DNA of 64,000 nt, from positions 8,379,896-8,443,895 of the forward strand of contig CM076957.1 of assembly GCA_039566865.1 (NCBI GenBank), in the 5' to 3' direction. Below are positions 22,811 to 34,153 of this stretch, in pieces (the first letter of the stretch is position 1; each line of letters starts with the position of its first letter). Source of the DNA: Aurelia coerulea. Taxonomy: Eukaryota; Cnidaria; Scyphozoa; Semaeostomeae; Ulmaridae. The position numbers were made by a program, and so were the translations under genes. A model generated the notes under the pieces. The model did no database searches and was not told where the DNA came from. It saw only the letters and a program-made list of their open reading frames with translations.

Positions 22811-23745
22811 ATAAAGTAACCACGTTGCAAATTTTTGATGGCTGCTCTCTAGAAATATACGTATTTAGCCTAGAAAGCCGGGGGGGGGGGGGGGATAACT
22901 ACCATATATACCTGTACGGGATGAGCTATTTTTTTAATCACACAAGATTTTGGAGAGTTTTTCATGAAAGTATAGAACGAGGCTCTCTTGAAAAAAACTA
23001 TCAAAACCTAAGTTGAAGCCACTCCTGTATCACAGCAAAGGCTTGAAAACAAAACAATTAAATCACAGCTCCTCCACAGCAGCCATACAAAACAGAGCAA
23101 TAGGTGTTTGGGCCACCCCGTACCAGGAGTAAACTAAGAAAATTAAGTTGATTTGATAACCCAACGAACAACAATAACAACTTGCTTGAAATGATTGTTG
23201 AGCCCGTTCCCAAGCAAAATCAGTCGTGCATGGTATCTCACATCGAGAAGATGGATCAAAATGTAATTACTTGCTACATCCATTCGAGAGATCACCAAGT
23301 TCATGAATATGTAAGCCATGTTTCCCTTGTGGCATCCCCTCAATTGTCCCATCTATCACACAACAGTCTTCTGATGTCTGAAAAAGAATGGCAACAGGGT
23401 TATTTACTCAAAAATGCTTTTCAACTCTTAAAAAATTGAGCAATGCAAGAACCTAAACATATCTGAAAATATTCAAACATTTAAGAAATTTCTCGAACTG
23501 TTTTGTGAAATCAAGATTACTCGAAGATATGGCAGACCAGCATCAATACTGTCGCTTGAAAAGAAAAAATGAATAAAAAAGATATTACTGATATATTCAA
23601 CTACAGGGTGTTCAAAAATATTTGTGAGCTGTTTGAATGAAGATACTGGAGAATTGGTAGAATAAGTGCGACATAGGTTATTTAGCAATGCCATTCGAAT
23701 CCTACAGCAAAATCTGGTCAATTAGTAGACCAGGCTGTACTGGTT
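22811..23745. other. No gene seen; G-run at 22879-22895
   Basis: There is a G homopolymer of about 16. ACAGGGTGTTCAAAAATATTTG near 23605 resembles a mariner-type end, but no partner was found. Frames here have no known domain. Confidence 0.35.
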
Positions 23746-23759
23746 AAATACATATCTCT

Positions 23760-24290
23760 CTCCGGATCAAGCAACAAAAATCTGTGACACCATAATCCTT
23801 TCGAATTTCAATTACTGCCCCCTGGTGTGGCTTTTCTGTAGTGATGCTGCAAACGATGAAATAAACAGAGCACATAAACGTTGTCTGCGGGTACTCTACC
23901 AGGACTTTGAATCCTCTTTCCAGCTACTATTAAGCAGAGATAACAGCCAAACTATCCATGTTAAAAATCTCCAGAAATTAATGATTGAAATCTACAAGTC
24001 AGTCAAAAAACTGAACCCCTCATATTTATGGGAATTTCATGAAAGGAAAGAAGTAACGTACGACCTAAGGACTAAAGATCTTTGTAAACTTCCAAAGATA
24101 AAAAAACGTTATGGCTCGGAGTCACTTTCCTTCAGAGGAAGTCTCCTCTGGAACAGTCTTAGTGACAACATCAAGCAAAGTCCAACTCTTGCAGCATTTA
24201 AAAATCAAATAAAATCATGGACTGGTGACAAGTGTACCTGCAGGCTATGCTTATAATGTATTTTTTGTGTAGAAATATATCAATACATTT
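23760..24290 (+). pseudogene. CR1-like LINE 3' end (RT C-terminus), 5'-truncated
   Basis: Translation gives ILSNFNYCPLVWLFCSDAAN, NRAHKRCLRVLY, HVKNLQKLMIEIYKSVKKLN, YDLRTKDLCKLP, ESLSFRGSLLWNSL and the C-terminal WTGDKCTCRLCL, with a stop at 24254-24256. This is the last block of CR1-type ORF2. The frame from 23825 is open for 143 codons. A 3' UTR of about 110 bp and an ATG-rich tail (24367-24391) follow, the microsatellite-type tail usual for CR1/L2 LINEs. Confidence 0.85.
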
Positions 24291-24366
24291 GTTATATTAC
24301 TAGGTAGTTTACTTTTAGTTGGAATGAATTAGTACTCTGTACTAGGTTAAAGCCAACTCTAAATAA

Positions 24367-24391
24367 TGTTTATGATGATGATGATGATGAT
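24367..24391 (+). repeat. (ATG)n tail of the CR1-like fragment
   Basis: About eight ATG/GAT units immediately precede the TIR-bounded composite. They are probably the LINE 3' tail into which the next element inserted. Confidence 0.6.
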
Positions 24392-24542
24392 GGCGCTAGG
24401 TACCACTTTTCGGCGGAGAAATCGGGACTATGATTTTTGGATAGCCACATGCATTGGTATAACGAAAATCGATGGTAAACGGGAAGTTTGTAATGATCTT
24501 GCGCGAAACGTGTCAATTACCGTTGGGTACTTAGGCCCAACG

Positions 24543-25521
24543 CAGCATAGGAATCATTCGTCGTACATAGCCGATTGCTCGTGGCCCATGGTCGAAGCCG
24601 CCAAAGCCTCATTTTCACGGACCAATCAGACGGCTAAAAACCGAGGGAGACAAAAGAAACCCGTGAAGATTTTCCTAAATTTTACCTACCTTCATAAAAC
24701 CCAACCAGGACAAAAAACTGCTTGAGATTTCCCGAATTTTTTTGAAGCAATCTACTCTCCAGATGTTTGGGAGTAAAAGTTTGGATGCCGGTTAAAATAT
24801 CTCCAGGATTGGTGGAGTTATGGCCACAAACAAACCGACAAGGCACTGAACCTTGAACAATAGAGATTCTGGCCGGGAGACAATAGTAATAACAATAGTG
24901 ATTGTTGTAAGAACGACCCGAAAACGCCCCAATCTGTGTTTTCAATTGTTCTTGCTATTGTCTTTCGCTAAGTTTTCTTTTATTGAAGATTCAATGCCTC
25001 TACGGTTTCTATGTGAATTGAAAAAGTCTACAAAGGCTTCTTCGCGCATTTCAAGTCATGTGGCAATACTCTAGGGAAGTTTCTGTATTGTACTACTTTT
25101 TACATTCATGGCAAAAGTTTGCTCGTTGCGAAATAACTTAAAAGATTCAAAAGAGGTTTTATCAAGAGGCTTTATCACCTGACTTGAAGTGGCGTAAACA
25201 GGTCTCGACAAGCCTTCACCGATTTTGTCTATTGGAGAGGCAATAACTCCGCCAATCCTGAAAATATTTTAACCGGCATCCAAACTTGTACTCCCAAACA
25301 TCTGGAGAGTACATTGCTTTAAAAAAATTCGGAAAATCTCAAGCAGTTTTTTGTCCTGGTTGCGTTTTATGAAGGTAGTTAAAATTTAGGAAAATCTTCT
25401 CGGGTTTCTTTTGTCTCCTGCGCTTTTTAGCCGTCTGATTGGTCCGTGAAAATGAGGCTTTGGCGGTTTCGACCATGGGCCACGAGCAATCGGCTATGTA
25501 CGACGAATGATTCCTATGCTG
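24543..25521. mobile_element. 0.98-kb TIR element nested in the composite
   Basis: The TIRs CAGCATAGGAATCATTCG and CGAATGATTCCTATGCTG begin arms of about 290 bp (24543-24835 against 25235-25521) that contain GGTTTCTTTTGTCTC and CATCTGGAGAGTA blocks. The flanking CCCAACG is duplicated at 24536-24542 and 25522-25528. Removing the insert rejoins the composite TIR with the sequence seen near the right end at 32150-32200. Confidence 0.85.
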
Positions 25522-26399
25522 CCCAACGCGCGGTTTTTTAAATGTTCAACCCTCTCTTAAAAAGCGAATGCATGTGACGCCTTGTATGCACTTACTTCAC
25601 TGTAGATGCGTCTATCGCATAAGATTAATGTTATTAACCAAGAAAATATCAAAATTTACAGAATCTACATGATAATTTGACCATATGATGTCATTTTTAT
25701 GTGACGTCATCACTGCAAACGAAATATTTCGCAACTGACGATCATGACGTTCTATTCTGGAAAAGTTTGGGCAGGGACGTCTTTTATTGATTATAAAGAC
25801 GCCTGAAATTGAATACTTCATTTCTGTGGACACCTGCAAATCCCGGACGGTTGCAAACAATGGACAGGCTATTTCCTTTATTCATGCTAACATCTTCAGT
25901 ATATTGTAGCACAGTATCAGGGTCTTGATTAAAATATTTGCAAGAGCAAAAGTTAGGTGGAACATCACGTTTCTGGCCACTGTTTTACTTGGATCTTATG
26001 CAAACTCAGGTTTCGTTCAGTTGGTGGTTAAACATAACTGTTTTGAGCTGAGACTTCATTGCTAGAAGTTCTATTTGCCATTATGTTTTTGCACCAGAAA
26101 ATGAACTAGGCTGACCATGGTTTGATTTCTATCTGGAACTGAAAACCTGCTCAACCAAAATCGTGTGTTAGTGCAAGTCGAAGAGTCGTTTCGGGATAGC
26201 TCCTATCGATCAGAAAGGAGAACAAATGCTTAGCAGAGATGCCATGACATCAGGAGTGAGCAAGTGCTTTGCTGGCGATAGTTGAGTTATTTTGAAGTGG
26301 ACGTTGAATCGTTCAGAGCAAGTGGAAAATTCAAAAACACTTGCAGAAGTGAACAGGTCTGCCAGCACTTACAAACCTCTTTGACTATCACATATCTAG

Positions 26400-27531
26400 C
26401 AGACAGACGAATTCGACAAGCGCATTATCATAAGGTAGAGGTATTGTAACAGGAGCATCTTAACGAACGTTTTTATCCAAATCTCGAGAAAGACAAGACT
26501 GTTGTTTTGAGTTCTGGTGGCATTGCTCTTGGAGACCATATTGCTGCCGGACTACTTTTTTAAGGAGATGTCTTGGCGAGGATGAGAGCCAAAATTTCCG
26601 CCAAGAATCCCTTGAGTCCAGTCAAGTCAAGTTTCGCAATCCGATCAAAATATCCTTGGAGCATGACCTCCTTTCAGCAAAGAGAACTTATCGACTTAGA
26701 GCGAGAACTTAGAGAGAGAAGTTGAACACACTTTATGCTCAATTCCGTTCACTTAGCAAACCTGTACGATTCAAGATGAGTTATCCCAAAAGCAAGTTGA
26801 TCCAAGTCATTCTCAAGAAAATGATGAGCCCTGTAATACACCACAAAGGGAAGTCAGTCGTAAAAGCAAATCGCAACTGTGTCCCTTGTCGGCATTTTGG
26901 CAAGTTTTGTTTGCATAACACAAGAAGCAGAAACATACAAAGATTCCATGTAAAAGTTGTTGAAGCAGCTGCTGTCAGGATATAATCGAGCTGACATTGT
27001 CGCAACTACATACCAAGAAGTCTCCCTAACATCAGCCGAAAGAAACTCAAGTTGAATTCCTAGCAAAGTGGTTATTTCTTCAAACAAGCCAAAGGTTTCC
27101 GCGGACTGTCCGTGACTTTTCCACTTGTGATGACAACGAACGGCAATTGATGTTTAGTATGAGGGATACCATCGTTGCAACCAGGGGAAAGGCATTTAAT
27201 TTGCTACACTGCCAGAAGATCTGCTCCTCAAAGGTAACGACTGCTGCAAAAGTGACACTTGCCTTGTCCGAAATTAAAGCGGAGCTAGCTAGCAAACAAG
27301 AACAGGATGATCCAAAGCTTCTACTGCACTGCTACCACGTGTTGAGCATCCATCCTCTCAAGAACGTTATTATAAGATGGTATTACAAAGATAATATAGA
27401 TATACTAAATAAGTTGCTTGATCAGCAAGACCGAGTTTACCTTGACTATGGAATAGATGCACCACAAATTACTTTAGCTTATTAATATCGACCTGTCTGG
27501 CCCATTGAAGAGATGCATGTTAGGTTTGAAC
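26400..27531 (+). pseudogene. Unrecognised degenerate coding sequence inside the composite
   Basis: Several plus-strand segments look coding but are broken by stops: NERFYPNLEKDKTVV near 26470, RCLGEDESQNFRQESLE near 26570, an 87-codon frame from 26722, and a 112-codon frame 27147-27485 with DTIVATRGKAFNLLHC and LASKQEQDDPKLLLHCYHVL. I do not recognise the family. Position inside the TIRs makes a dead transposase or captured gene plausible; that is inference. The 3.6-kb foldback inserts at its 3' edge. Confidence 0.35.
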
Positions 27532-30500
27532 AAGATAGGCACTAAATCCTTACTGGCTGACAAAATTGACACGTGACACGCCTTAAACCAATCAAATGGA
27601 ACCGACAACCAACCGGGAAATTTGAAATGTCAGATTTTAGGCCACTTTTTTAGATTTTAGGCCGCTTTTGGACGATTTTACCACCCTTCACCAAAATATA
27701 AATCGACAGAAGGAGCATGAAGATTTTCAAAAAATTTCTTCACAGACCTGTTCCCAATACTCTAATACACAGTTAATCATCGTCGCTACAAATTATTTCA
27801 AAATTTAGAGAAATGCCGAAGTTTTGAATTTGACCTCATTGACCTCACTGTGGCTTGCCATAGTAAAGATCTCAGTAATGGCTGAAACGTATGCATATGG
27901 AGAATAGATACTTTGCTTCGAAGGTCTTATTCTGTGTGTTTAAGTATCTCCAAAACTCCTCAAAAGAAGACGTATTTAGAGCAGTATCTGTATCTTTTTC
28001 AGTTTTAAATTAACATAGATACATCTAAGAATCAAGGCTGAGGGGTAGGATGAACAACAGGAAAAGTGAACTGTACGGGCCTAACAAAACACCGCACCAT
28101 CGTTATCAATTAGAGACGAATTTAACAGGTACTTACTTTTCTATCTCGCAAGAAGAGAACCACAAACTAAAAATGTGAACATACAATTCCAATGAACTTT
28201 GAATCAATAACAAACATATGACTTGCCACGATCAAGAATGGCCAGAGCTGTAACATCCAACGTGGCCATAACAAACGATTTCGTGATGTCCTCTTCGATA
28301 ACCAAACCCTTGCTCCCAATACTTTATCCAACTCTGCTCTCATCCTTACGAGATCGTAAGAATGGGAATCGGCACTTACATTGGCCAAAACCTCTTATAA
28401 ATTCATCAATCGTGTGCCTTGCTTTTAGTGCAAGAAATGGTTATCGTTTCGTCCTCAGTGTAGCAGGTACATGAAATAGATTTGAAATGTTGGATTCAAT
28501 ACACGTAAGAATAAAATAACAAACGGAAGAAATGTACATCTTGTTTTAAACTTGAAAAATATATTGGCTACTTCGTCAAAATAACATTTGAAATACTATT
28601 TGTAAAGCTCCTTCATATCAATTTCATTTTTTGAGCGGATATCAATAGAATAACATTTAACTTTCGACTATTTGCATTTGAAGGAGATTTGAGGTCATCC
28701 ATTAGAAACTCTCCCCTTTTACGGCCAAACAACACAGCAGCACTGAGCAAAGCAGGAAATTTTATGGCCATTTGTAGACTCACAAGGACGTAGGAAGCAT
28801 CTCAAACTTGGGGGGCATGGCCCTTCAAGAGCAGTTTTTTCATTAAGCTAAAGGGACACTTCCTGACAATAAGAAGGGCACTTCTTTGTTTGTTGAAAAA
28901 TCTTGGGGGCATATGCTCCCAGTGTCCCCCCTAGTTCATACGTCTCTGTAGACTCGTGGAAGCATACACATATTTTCTGTAAGATGGTGAAACTTTGATC
29001 CACTGCAGCATTCAAGATTTTACTATTTTGTTGATCTGAGAGCCCCTGAGAGCTCAACTTCTTGAAATGAGTTCTTTGCCATGCAAATTGCCCCGAATAA
29101 TTAAAACTAAGAATATTGGAGTATATTTTTTGTTTTTCTCATTTTTCAGTTGGGCTTCTTTTGCAAAAAAACCTTTGCATGATCTAGGATCTTGGCAAGG
29201 CGTGACTTCATAAAATTTGAAATCTCCTGCCAATGGAATGTTGCCTGTCGTAGAAACTCCTGTGAAACATTTTTGCACTCGGTGTGTACTCAGATAATAA
29301 GAATTTTTAAGAAACTTTCGATATTGTCTCAAAGTTTTATTATCTTACAGAAAATATGTGTATGCTTCCTATGCTTCCATGAGTCTATAAAGTGCCATAG
29401 AAATGCCCTACAGCTGCAGGGTTGCAATGTATTTTCATGCTCCTTGCGCTATCGTCTCGTAATGTTAATGTTTGTTAGTAGATTGTAAATTTTAGGAGAA
29501 TTGATATGAAAAAAAAATAAAAATAAAATACAAATGCCCTGTGTTGATGCTGCTGTGTTGTTTGACCGTAAAAGGGGAGAGTTTCTGATGGATTACCTCA
29601 AATGCAAGTGCACGTATATTTTTATAAAAAAATGCCCATAAGAAACTCAACTCTCAGATCGAGAAAAAATTAAGAAACTCCAGTACTGGGAGAATATAAG
29701 TTAAGAAACTATTTACTTTGATAAAGGAAATCTTTGACATATTTCTACTTTATTTGCAATTGTTTCCTGTATCATATTAGTCGTAAGGTACTTGAGTCAT
29801 GTCTAAACATTGGAAATGCTCAAAAAAATACTGTCTTCAAATGTCTTGAAATGTTCACGAGGGCACAGGTAGTGAACATGAAGATTGTTATGCAACCTCT
29901 AAGAAACTCGTAAGAAACTCTGAGTACTCAAAATCTGATAATTTTAAGAAACTTTTAGTACTGGCCCAAATTCTTAGTTTCTTATAAAAAAAATACGCGT
30001 AGTCGAAAGATATATATTTTTCTATGGATATCCGCACAAAACGTGAAAACGATATGAAAGAGCTTTAAAAATAGTATTTCAAATTTTATTATGCCGAAGT
30101 AGCCAATCTATTTTTCATATTTAGAACAAGATGTACATTTCTTCCGTTTGTTATTTTATTCTTACGTGTATTGAATCCAACATTTCAAATCTATTTCATG
30201 TACCTGCTGCACTGAGGATGAAACGATAGCCATTTCATGCACTAAAAGCAAGGCACACGATTGATGAATTTATAAGAGGTTTTGGCCAATGTAAGTGCCG
30301 ATTCCCATTCTTACGATCTCGTAAGGATGAGAGCAGAGTTGGATAAAGTATTGAGAGCAAGGGTTTGGTTATCGAAGAGGACATCACGAAATCGTTTGTT
30401 ATGGCCACGTTGGATGTTACAGCTCTTGCCATTCTTGAGCGTGGCAAGTCATATGTTTGTTATTGCTTCAAAGTTCATTGGAATTGTATGTTCACATTTT

Positions 30501-31138
30501 TAGTTTGTGGTTCTCTTCTTGCGAGATAGAAAAGTAAGTACCTGTTAAATTCGTCTCTAATTTATAACGATGGTGCGGTGTTTTGTTAGGCCCGTACAGT
30601 TCACTTTTCCTGTTGTTCATCCTACCCCTCAGCCTTGATTCTTAGATGTATCTATGTTAATTTAAAACTGAAAAAGATACAGATACTGCTCTAAATACGT
30701 CTTCTTTTGAGGAGTTTTGGAGATACTTAAACACACAGAATAAGACCTTCGAAGCAAAGTATCTATTCTCCATATGCATACGTTTCAGCCATTACTGAGA
30801 TCTTTACTATGGCAAGCCACAGTGAGGTCAATGAGGTCAAATTCAAAACTTCGGCATTTCTCTAAAATTTGAAATAATTTGTAGCGACGATGATTAACTG
30901 TGTATTAGAGTATTGGGAACAGGTCTGTGAAGAAATTTTTTGAAAATCTTCATGCTCCTTCTGTCGATTTATATTTTGGTGAAGGGTGATAAAATCGTCC
31001 AAAAGCGGCCTAAAATCCAAAAAAGTGGCCTAAAATCTGACATTTCAAATTTCCCGGTTGGTTGTCGGTTCCATTTGATTGGTTTAAGGCGTGTCACGTG
31101 TCAATTTTGTCAGCCAGTAAGGATTTAGTGCCTATCTT
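27532..31138. mobile_element. 3.6-kb foldback with arms of about 1.5 kb and 9-bp TSD
   Basis: The termini AAGATAGGCACTAAATCCTT and AAGGATTTAGTGCCTATCTT are perfect inverse copies. A perfect 9-bp TSD GGTTTGAAC lies at 27523-27531 and 31139-31147, pointing to a MULE-type mechanism. The arms stay highly similar inward (for example around 28167-28388 and 30282-30503), then more weakly to a loop near 29150. Mirror-image open frames occur in both arms because the DNA is copied, not because it is coding. One arm carries a later MITE (29609-30001). Confidence 0.9.
29609..30001 (+). mobile_element. Interspersed TA-type MITE, copy 3, in one foldback arm
   Basis: It matches 12708-13066 across its length, from CACGTATATTTTTATAA to AAAAAAAATACGCG. 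The opposite arm near 28668 reads CGACTATTTGCATTTGAAGG without the insert, while this arm has AAATGCAAG|element|TAGTCG. It therefore arrived after the arms were formed. Confidence 0.85.
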
Positions 31139-32334
31139 GGTTTGAACACTTTCACAGGTAATGACTATATATGGTCATTTTTCAGAACAGGAAAAGCAGC
31201 TTGCTAGAAAATTGCTGCAAATAATCCAAAGTTTTAACAAACTAACTGATAGATTTAGATCACTTGGTTTAACTGGGGACTTAACTGGAAGAATTAGCTG
31301 ATATTCTTGAGGAATATGATTGGTTTCTGTACGGCAGTAATATCAAATTTTCGAACGCAAACACATCAATAAAGGAGATCAATATATCACATTGCCAGTC
31401 AATATTATCATTGCATTCAAAGAGCACAAATGCTGTCGCTAGAATTTTGAGTTTATTGCACAAACTAATGCTGAAAGTACCCGAATTCACTCTGTTTGTT
31501 TGAAATGAAAAACATGGAACTTATTGGATGAACGAGAGATTTGAACAATCCACTTTTTTGAGACGGACAAAACAGTTGATGTGATTGACAAGAGCAGGGA
31601 CAATAAAGTTTAAGAATGATATTCATCCAAACCCAACCTGTATATGTAAATAACCGAATAATTTTAGCCACGTTGTACATAGAAAGGGAACAACTGAGCT
31701 TCCGTGTACTAAACTCATGTGATAATGAACTCAATAAATAGCGTCATAGCTTTGCGAGATTTTTATTGAAACACTTTTGCGTCCTCAAACTCGAGAGAGA
31801 AAGTTCATCCCGTAGAAATAGAATATTTACAACTATTCATCCAGCGCAAAGACTAACAAGGAATCCGAGAAAGCTATGATATAGAAACCTGTTTAGTTCA
31901 AGAAACAAGAAGCTCTAAGGAACTATTAATGATAATATTGTGCTAAAATTTATCATGGAAGGTATTGTTTCCCAGGTTGATCTTCCGTATCAATCTTTTC
32001 CATTGTCTGTTGTTTCCAATCGTGCGGCTCAAATTATTATATAGATTCGGTAAATTTTGATAGTTTCTGAATTAATAACATTAATTTTATGCGAAAGACG
32101 ATTATACAGTCAAGAAATGGCATAAAAGGTGCCACATACTTAGGCTGTCTAAGAAAGAAGTAAACATTTGAAAAAAACCGCGCATTGGGCATTAGTACCG
32201 AATGGTAATTGACGCATTTCACGCAAGATCATTACAAACTTCCCGTTTACCATTGATAGTCCCGATTTCTCCGCCGAAAAGTGGTACCTAGCGCCAGTAC
32301 AGCCTGGTCTATAGCTATCGGCTGGAACTTTCCC

Positions 32335-32645
32335 GAATTATGAGCCCGTTCTATTATTGATAAGGCCAGACTAAAAGACAATTGGTCTCATAACTGGTCG
32401 ACCGTTGAACAACTAAAAAAATTCGATCGCTCAGTTATGACATATAAAATAATAACAGCAATATCCCAAAGCCTTTGGAATAAATATCATCAAAGGACCC
32501 AGCACTCCGACTACAGAACAAGGAATTGCAAGGACCCACAAATCCCAAGAAATGATCTTGAATACATCAAGAAAGGCTTACGCCATTCGGCTCTAAAAGC
32601 TTGGAGCGATATTCCCATCAATATCAAAGAGCTCCATCGTGGCCG
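32335..32645 (+). pseudogene. LINE RT C-terminal fragment, second family
   Basis: The frame reads LKKFDRSVMTYKIITAISQS, NYRTR-type SDYRTRNCKDPQIPR and KGLRHSALKAWSDIPINIKE. This corresponds to the terminal block of CR1/L2/RTE-like ORF2 (YxxRN...F.xSAxxxWNxLP). It differs from the CR1-like group seen elsewhere here, lacking the WxGxxCxC tail. It sits just right of the composite TIR. Confidence 0.65.
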
Positions 32646-33904
32646 GGGGCATGGGGGCCATGGCCCCTCCTAAAATTAAAGTCGTCGGATTTTGTGGAAA
32701 TTTTAAGGTTTCATCGAAAACTACTGACTTTGGGCATAGTCAGTGCTTTGTGCTTGAGCTAATACTGTTCACTTGATTTGTGCAGATTTTGTGCATTGCT
32801 TTCAGTTCTTCCTACTGTTGTAGGAAGAACCGTCCTCTTTTTGTTGCTTCGCGGTAGGAATTTTAGAGATATTAGTTCTGGTTTTAGCAGTTGTTAAAAA
32901 CACTGCGTACCAGAGCCTCGAAAAAGTTCAAAAGAAGACTTTTCTATGAAGGTCTCTTAGAAAAAAAGTTCATTGCTTCTGACATAGTCAATAGAAAAGA
33001 TAAAGTTAATTTGAACAGGTAGGTTTGAATTGATATGCTAAGCTCATGAAATACTGCGGTGTCTTAGCCTTAAGCACGGAGAGGTTTTTCATAACTGATA
33101 GTTAGCATTCATTTCCATCAAAATTAAAAAACATGGATTGTACATTTCGCAGTGCAGGATATGTCGCTTCAGCCCCAAATTTGCTCCTTTTTCACTGAAA
33201 AACGCGCTAAAAGTCAAGCTTAAGGAAAAGTGATTTTTTAAGTTCTATGTTTGAAATTTCCCAGGAAAGCCTTCCGTTGATCAAGTTCTGCTGCTTCTTT
33301 CAATAGCGATTTCTTCACAAAAGGGGGCACCTTCCAGCGATCTAAGGATGTGGCTGCAAAAATGTTTCCGTAGGGCGAGCCCCCGGATCCCATCTTTGCT
33401 CGCTTCGCTCGCATTTGGCTAGAGCACCGCGAATATGAATTTCATTACGACGGGCCCGACCGTTGGGTTTCATCCCAGGAGGATTGGCCTCTTCGTTGCA
33501 GTTCACATGGACCCAATCTCAGCATAACACCAATTAAACAAAAAATTGCCCGTTAACCACGCAAGCATCTCGTAATCGGAGACAAGGACGAAGCTAAATT
33601 TTCTTTATTCCCCCCCCCCCCTTAATAGACAGGTCCAACGAAGACAATGGGTTTTAGATCCTTTCATATCCCAGGATCACAAGTGAAATATTGAACTAAA
33701 GGCAAGCCAATCAAGGCAACTAGCTTTTGACACATGTGATGAGAATTGATATCAAAACTTCTATCCATGAGCCTTGGCGCTTGATCTGATTGATCTAATA
33801 TTTTCTCGTCTAACCAGATTTATCATTCATACCTTAAACTACCATGCATCCTGCTTCCTTTGTTCATTGATAATACTTTACTCAGATAGATAATTGTAAC
33901 AAAA
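32646..33904. other. No gene seen
   Basis: GC-richer words (GGGGGCATGGGGGCCATGGC near 32648, GCTCGCTTCGCTCGC near 33400), a short hairpin GTTCTTCCTAC/GTAGGAAGAAC (about 32805-32831) and a C-run near 33610 suggest repeat debris. No coding family was recognised. Confidence 0.35.
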
Positions 33905-34082
33905 TTGATAACAATAAAATAAATAATAATATAATAAATGATAATATAATACCGGGTGAGCCAGAAAAAAGTTCCCATTTTCGAAAATTCGTAGCACTAC
34001 AAGTACTTCATGGATTTGAAAGATTCAAATTCTAGTTAAAAGCCGAAAGATCAAAGTATTTTTGTGATTTTACTCGTCTTCT

Positions 34083-34153
34083 ACCCTGGGTACCAGCCTC
34101 TCTAACATAAAAACAGAGTTTGTTTTTAAATTAGAGAGGCTGGTACCCAGGGT
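34083..34153. mobile_element. 71-bp minimal MITE in the left arm
   Basis: The TIRs ACCCTGGGTACCAGCCTCTC and GAGAGGCTGGTACCCAGGGT lie on a 71-bp unit with an exact 11-bp flanking repeat ACTCGTCTTCT (34072-34082 and 34154-34164). The matching right-arm region near 57650-57680 lacks it, so it is a later insertion. Confidence 0.85.

Larger units (their letters stand above)
24392..32295. mobile_element. 7.9-kb TIR-bounded composite element
   Basis: The left end GGCGCTAGGTACCACTTTTC and right end GAAAAGTGGTACCTAGCGCC are perfect inverse copies. The inverted similarity continues for about 130 bp inward (CGGCGGAGAAATCGGGACTA; GTAATGATCTTGCG). The arm resumes at 25529 after a nested insert. The centre contains degenerate coding sequence and a 3.6-kb foldback. 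No TSD is obvious: the left flank is LINE (ATG)n tail and the right flank is AGTACAGCC. Without the two known inserts it would be roughly 3.3 kb. Confidence 0.7.

Noticed and set aside
28167..30503. Near-identical 73-codon and 83/70-codon open frames on opposite strands
   Set aside because: They lie in mirror-image arms of the 27532-31138 foldback. Identity reflects DNA palindromy, not protein conservation, and no domain is recognisable.
31610..31640. NDIHPNPT-like peptide recalling the DIHPNPGP start of some LINE ORF2s
   Set aside because: Only eight residues match, the GP is missing and there are no flanking endonuclease motifs. It was too weak to call.
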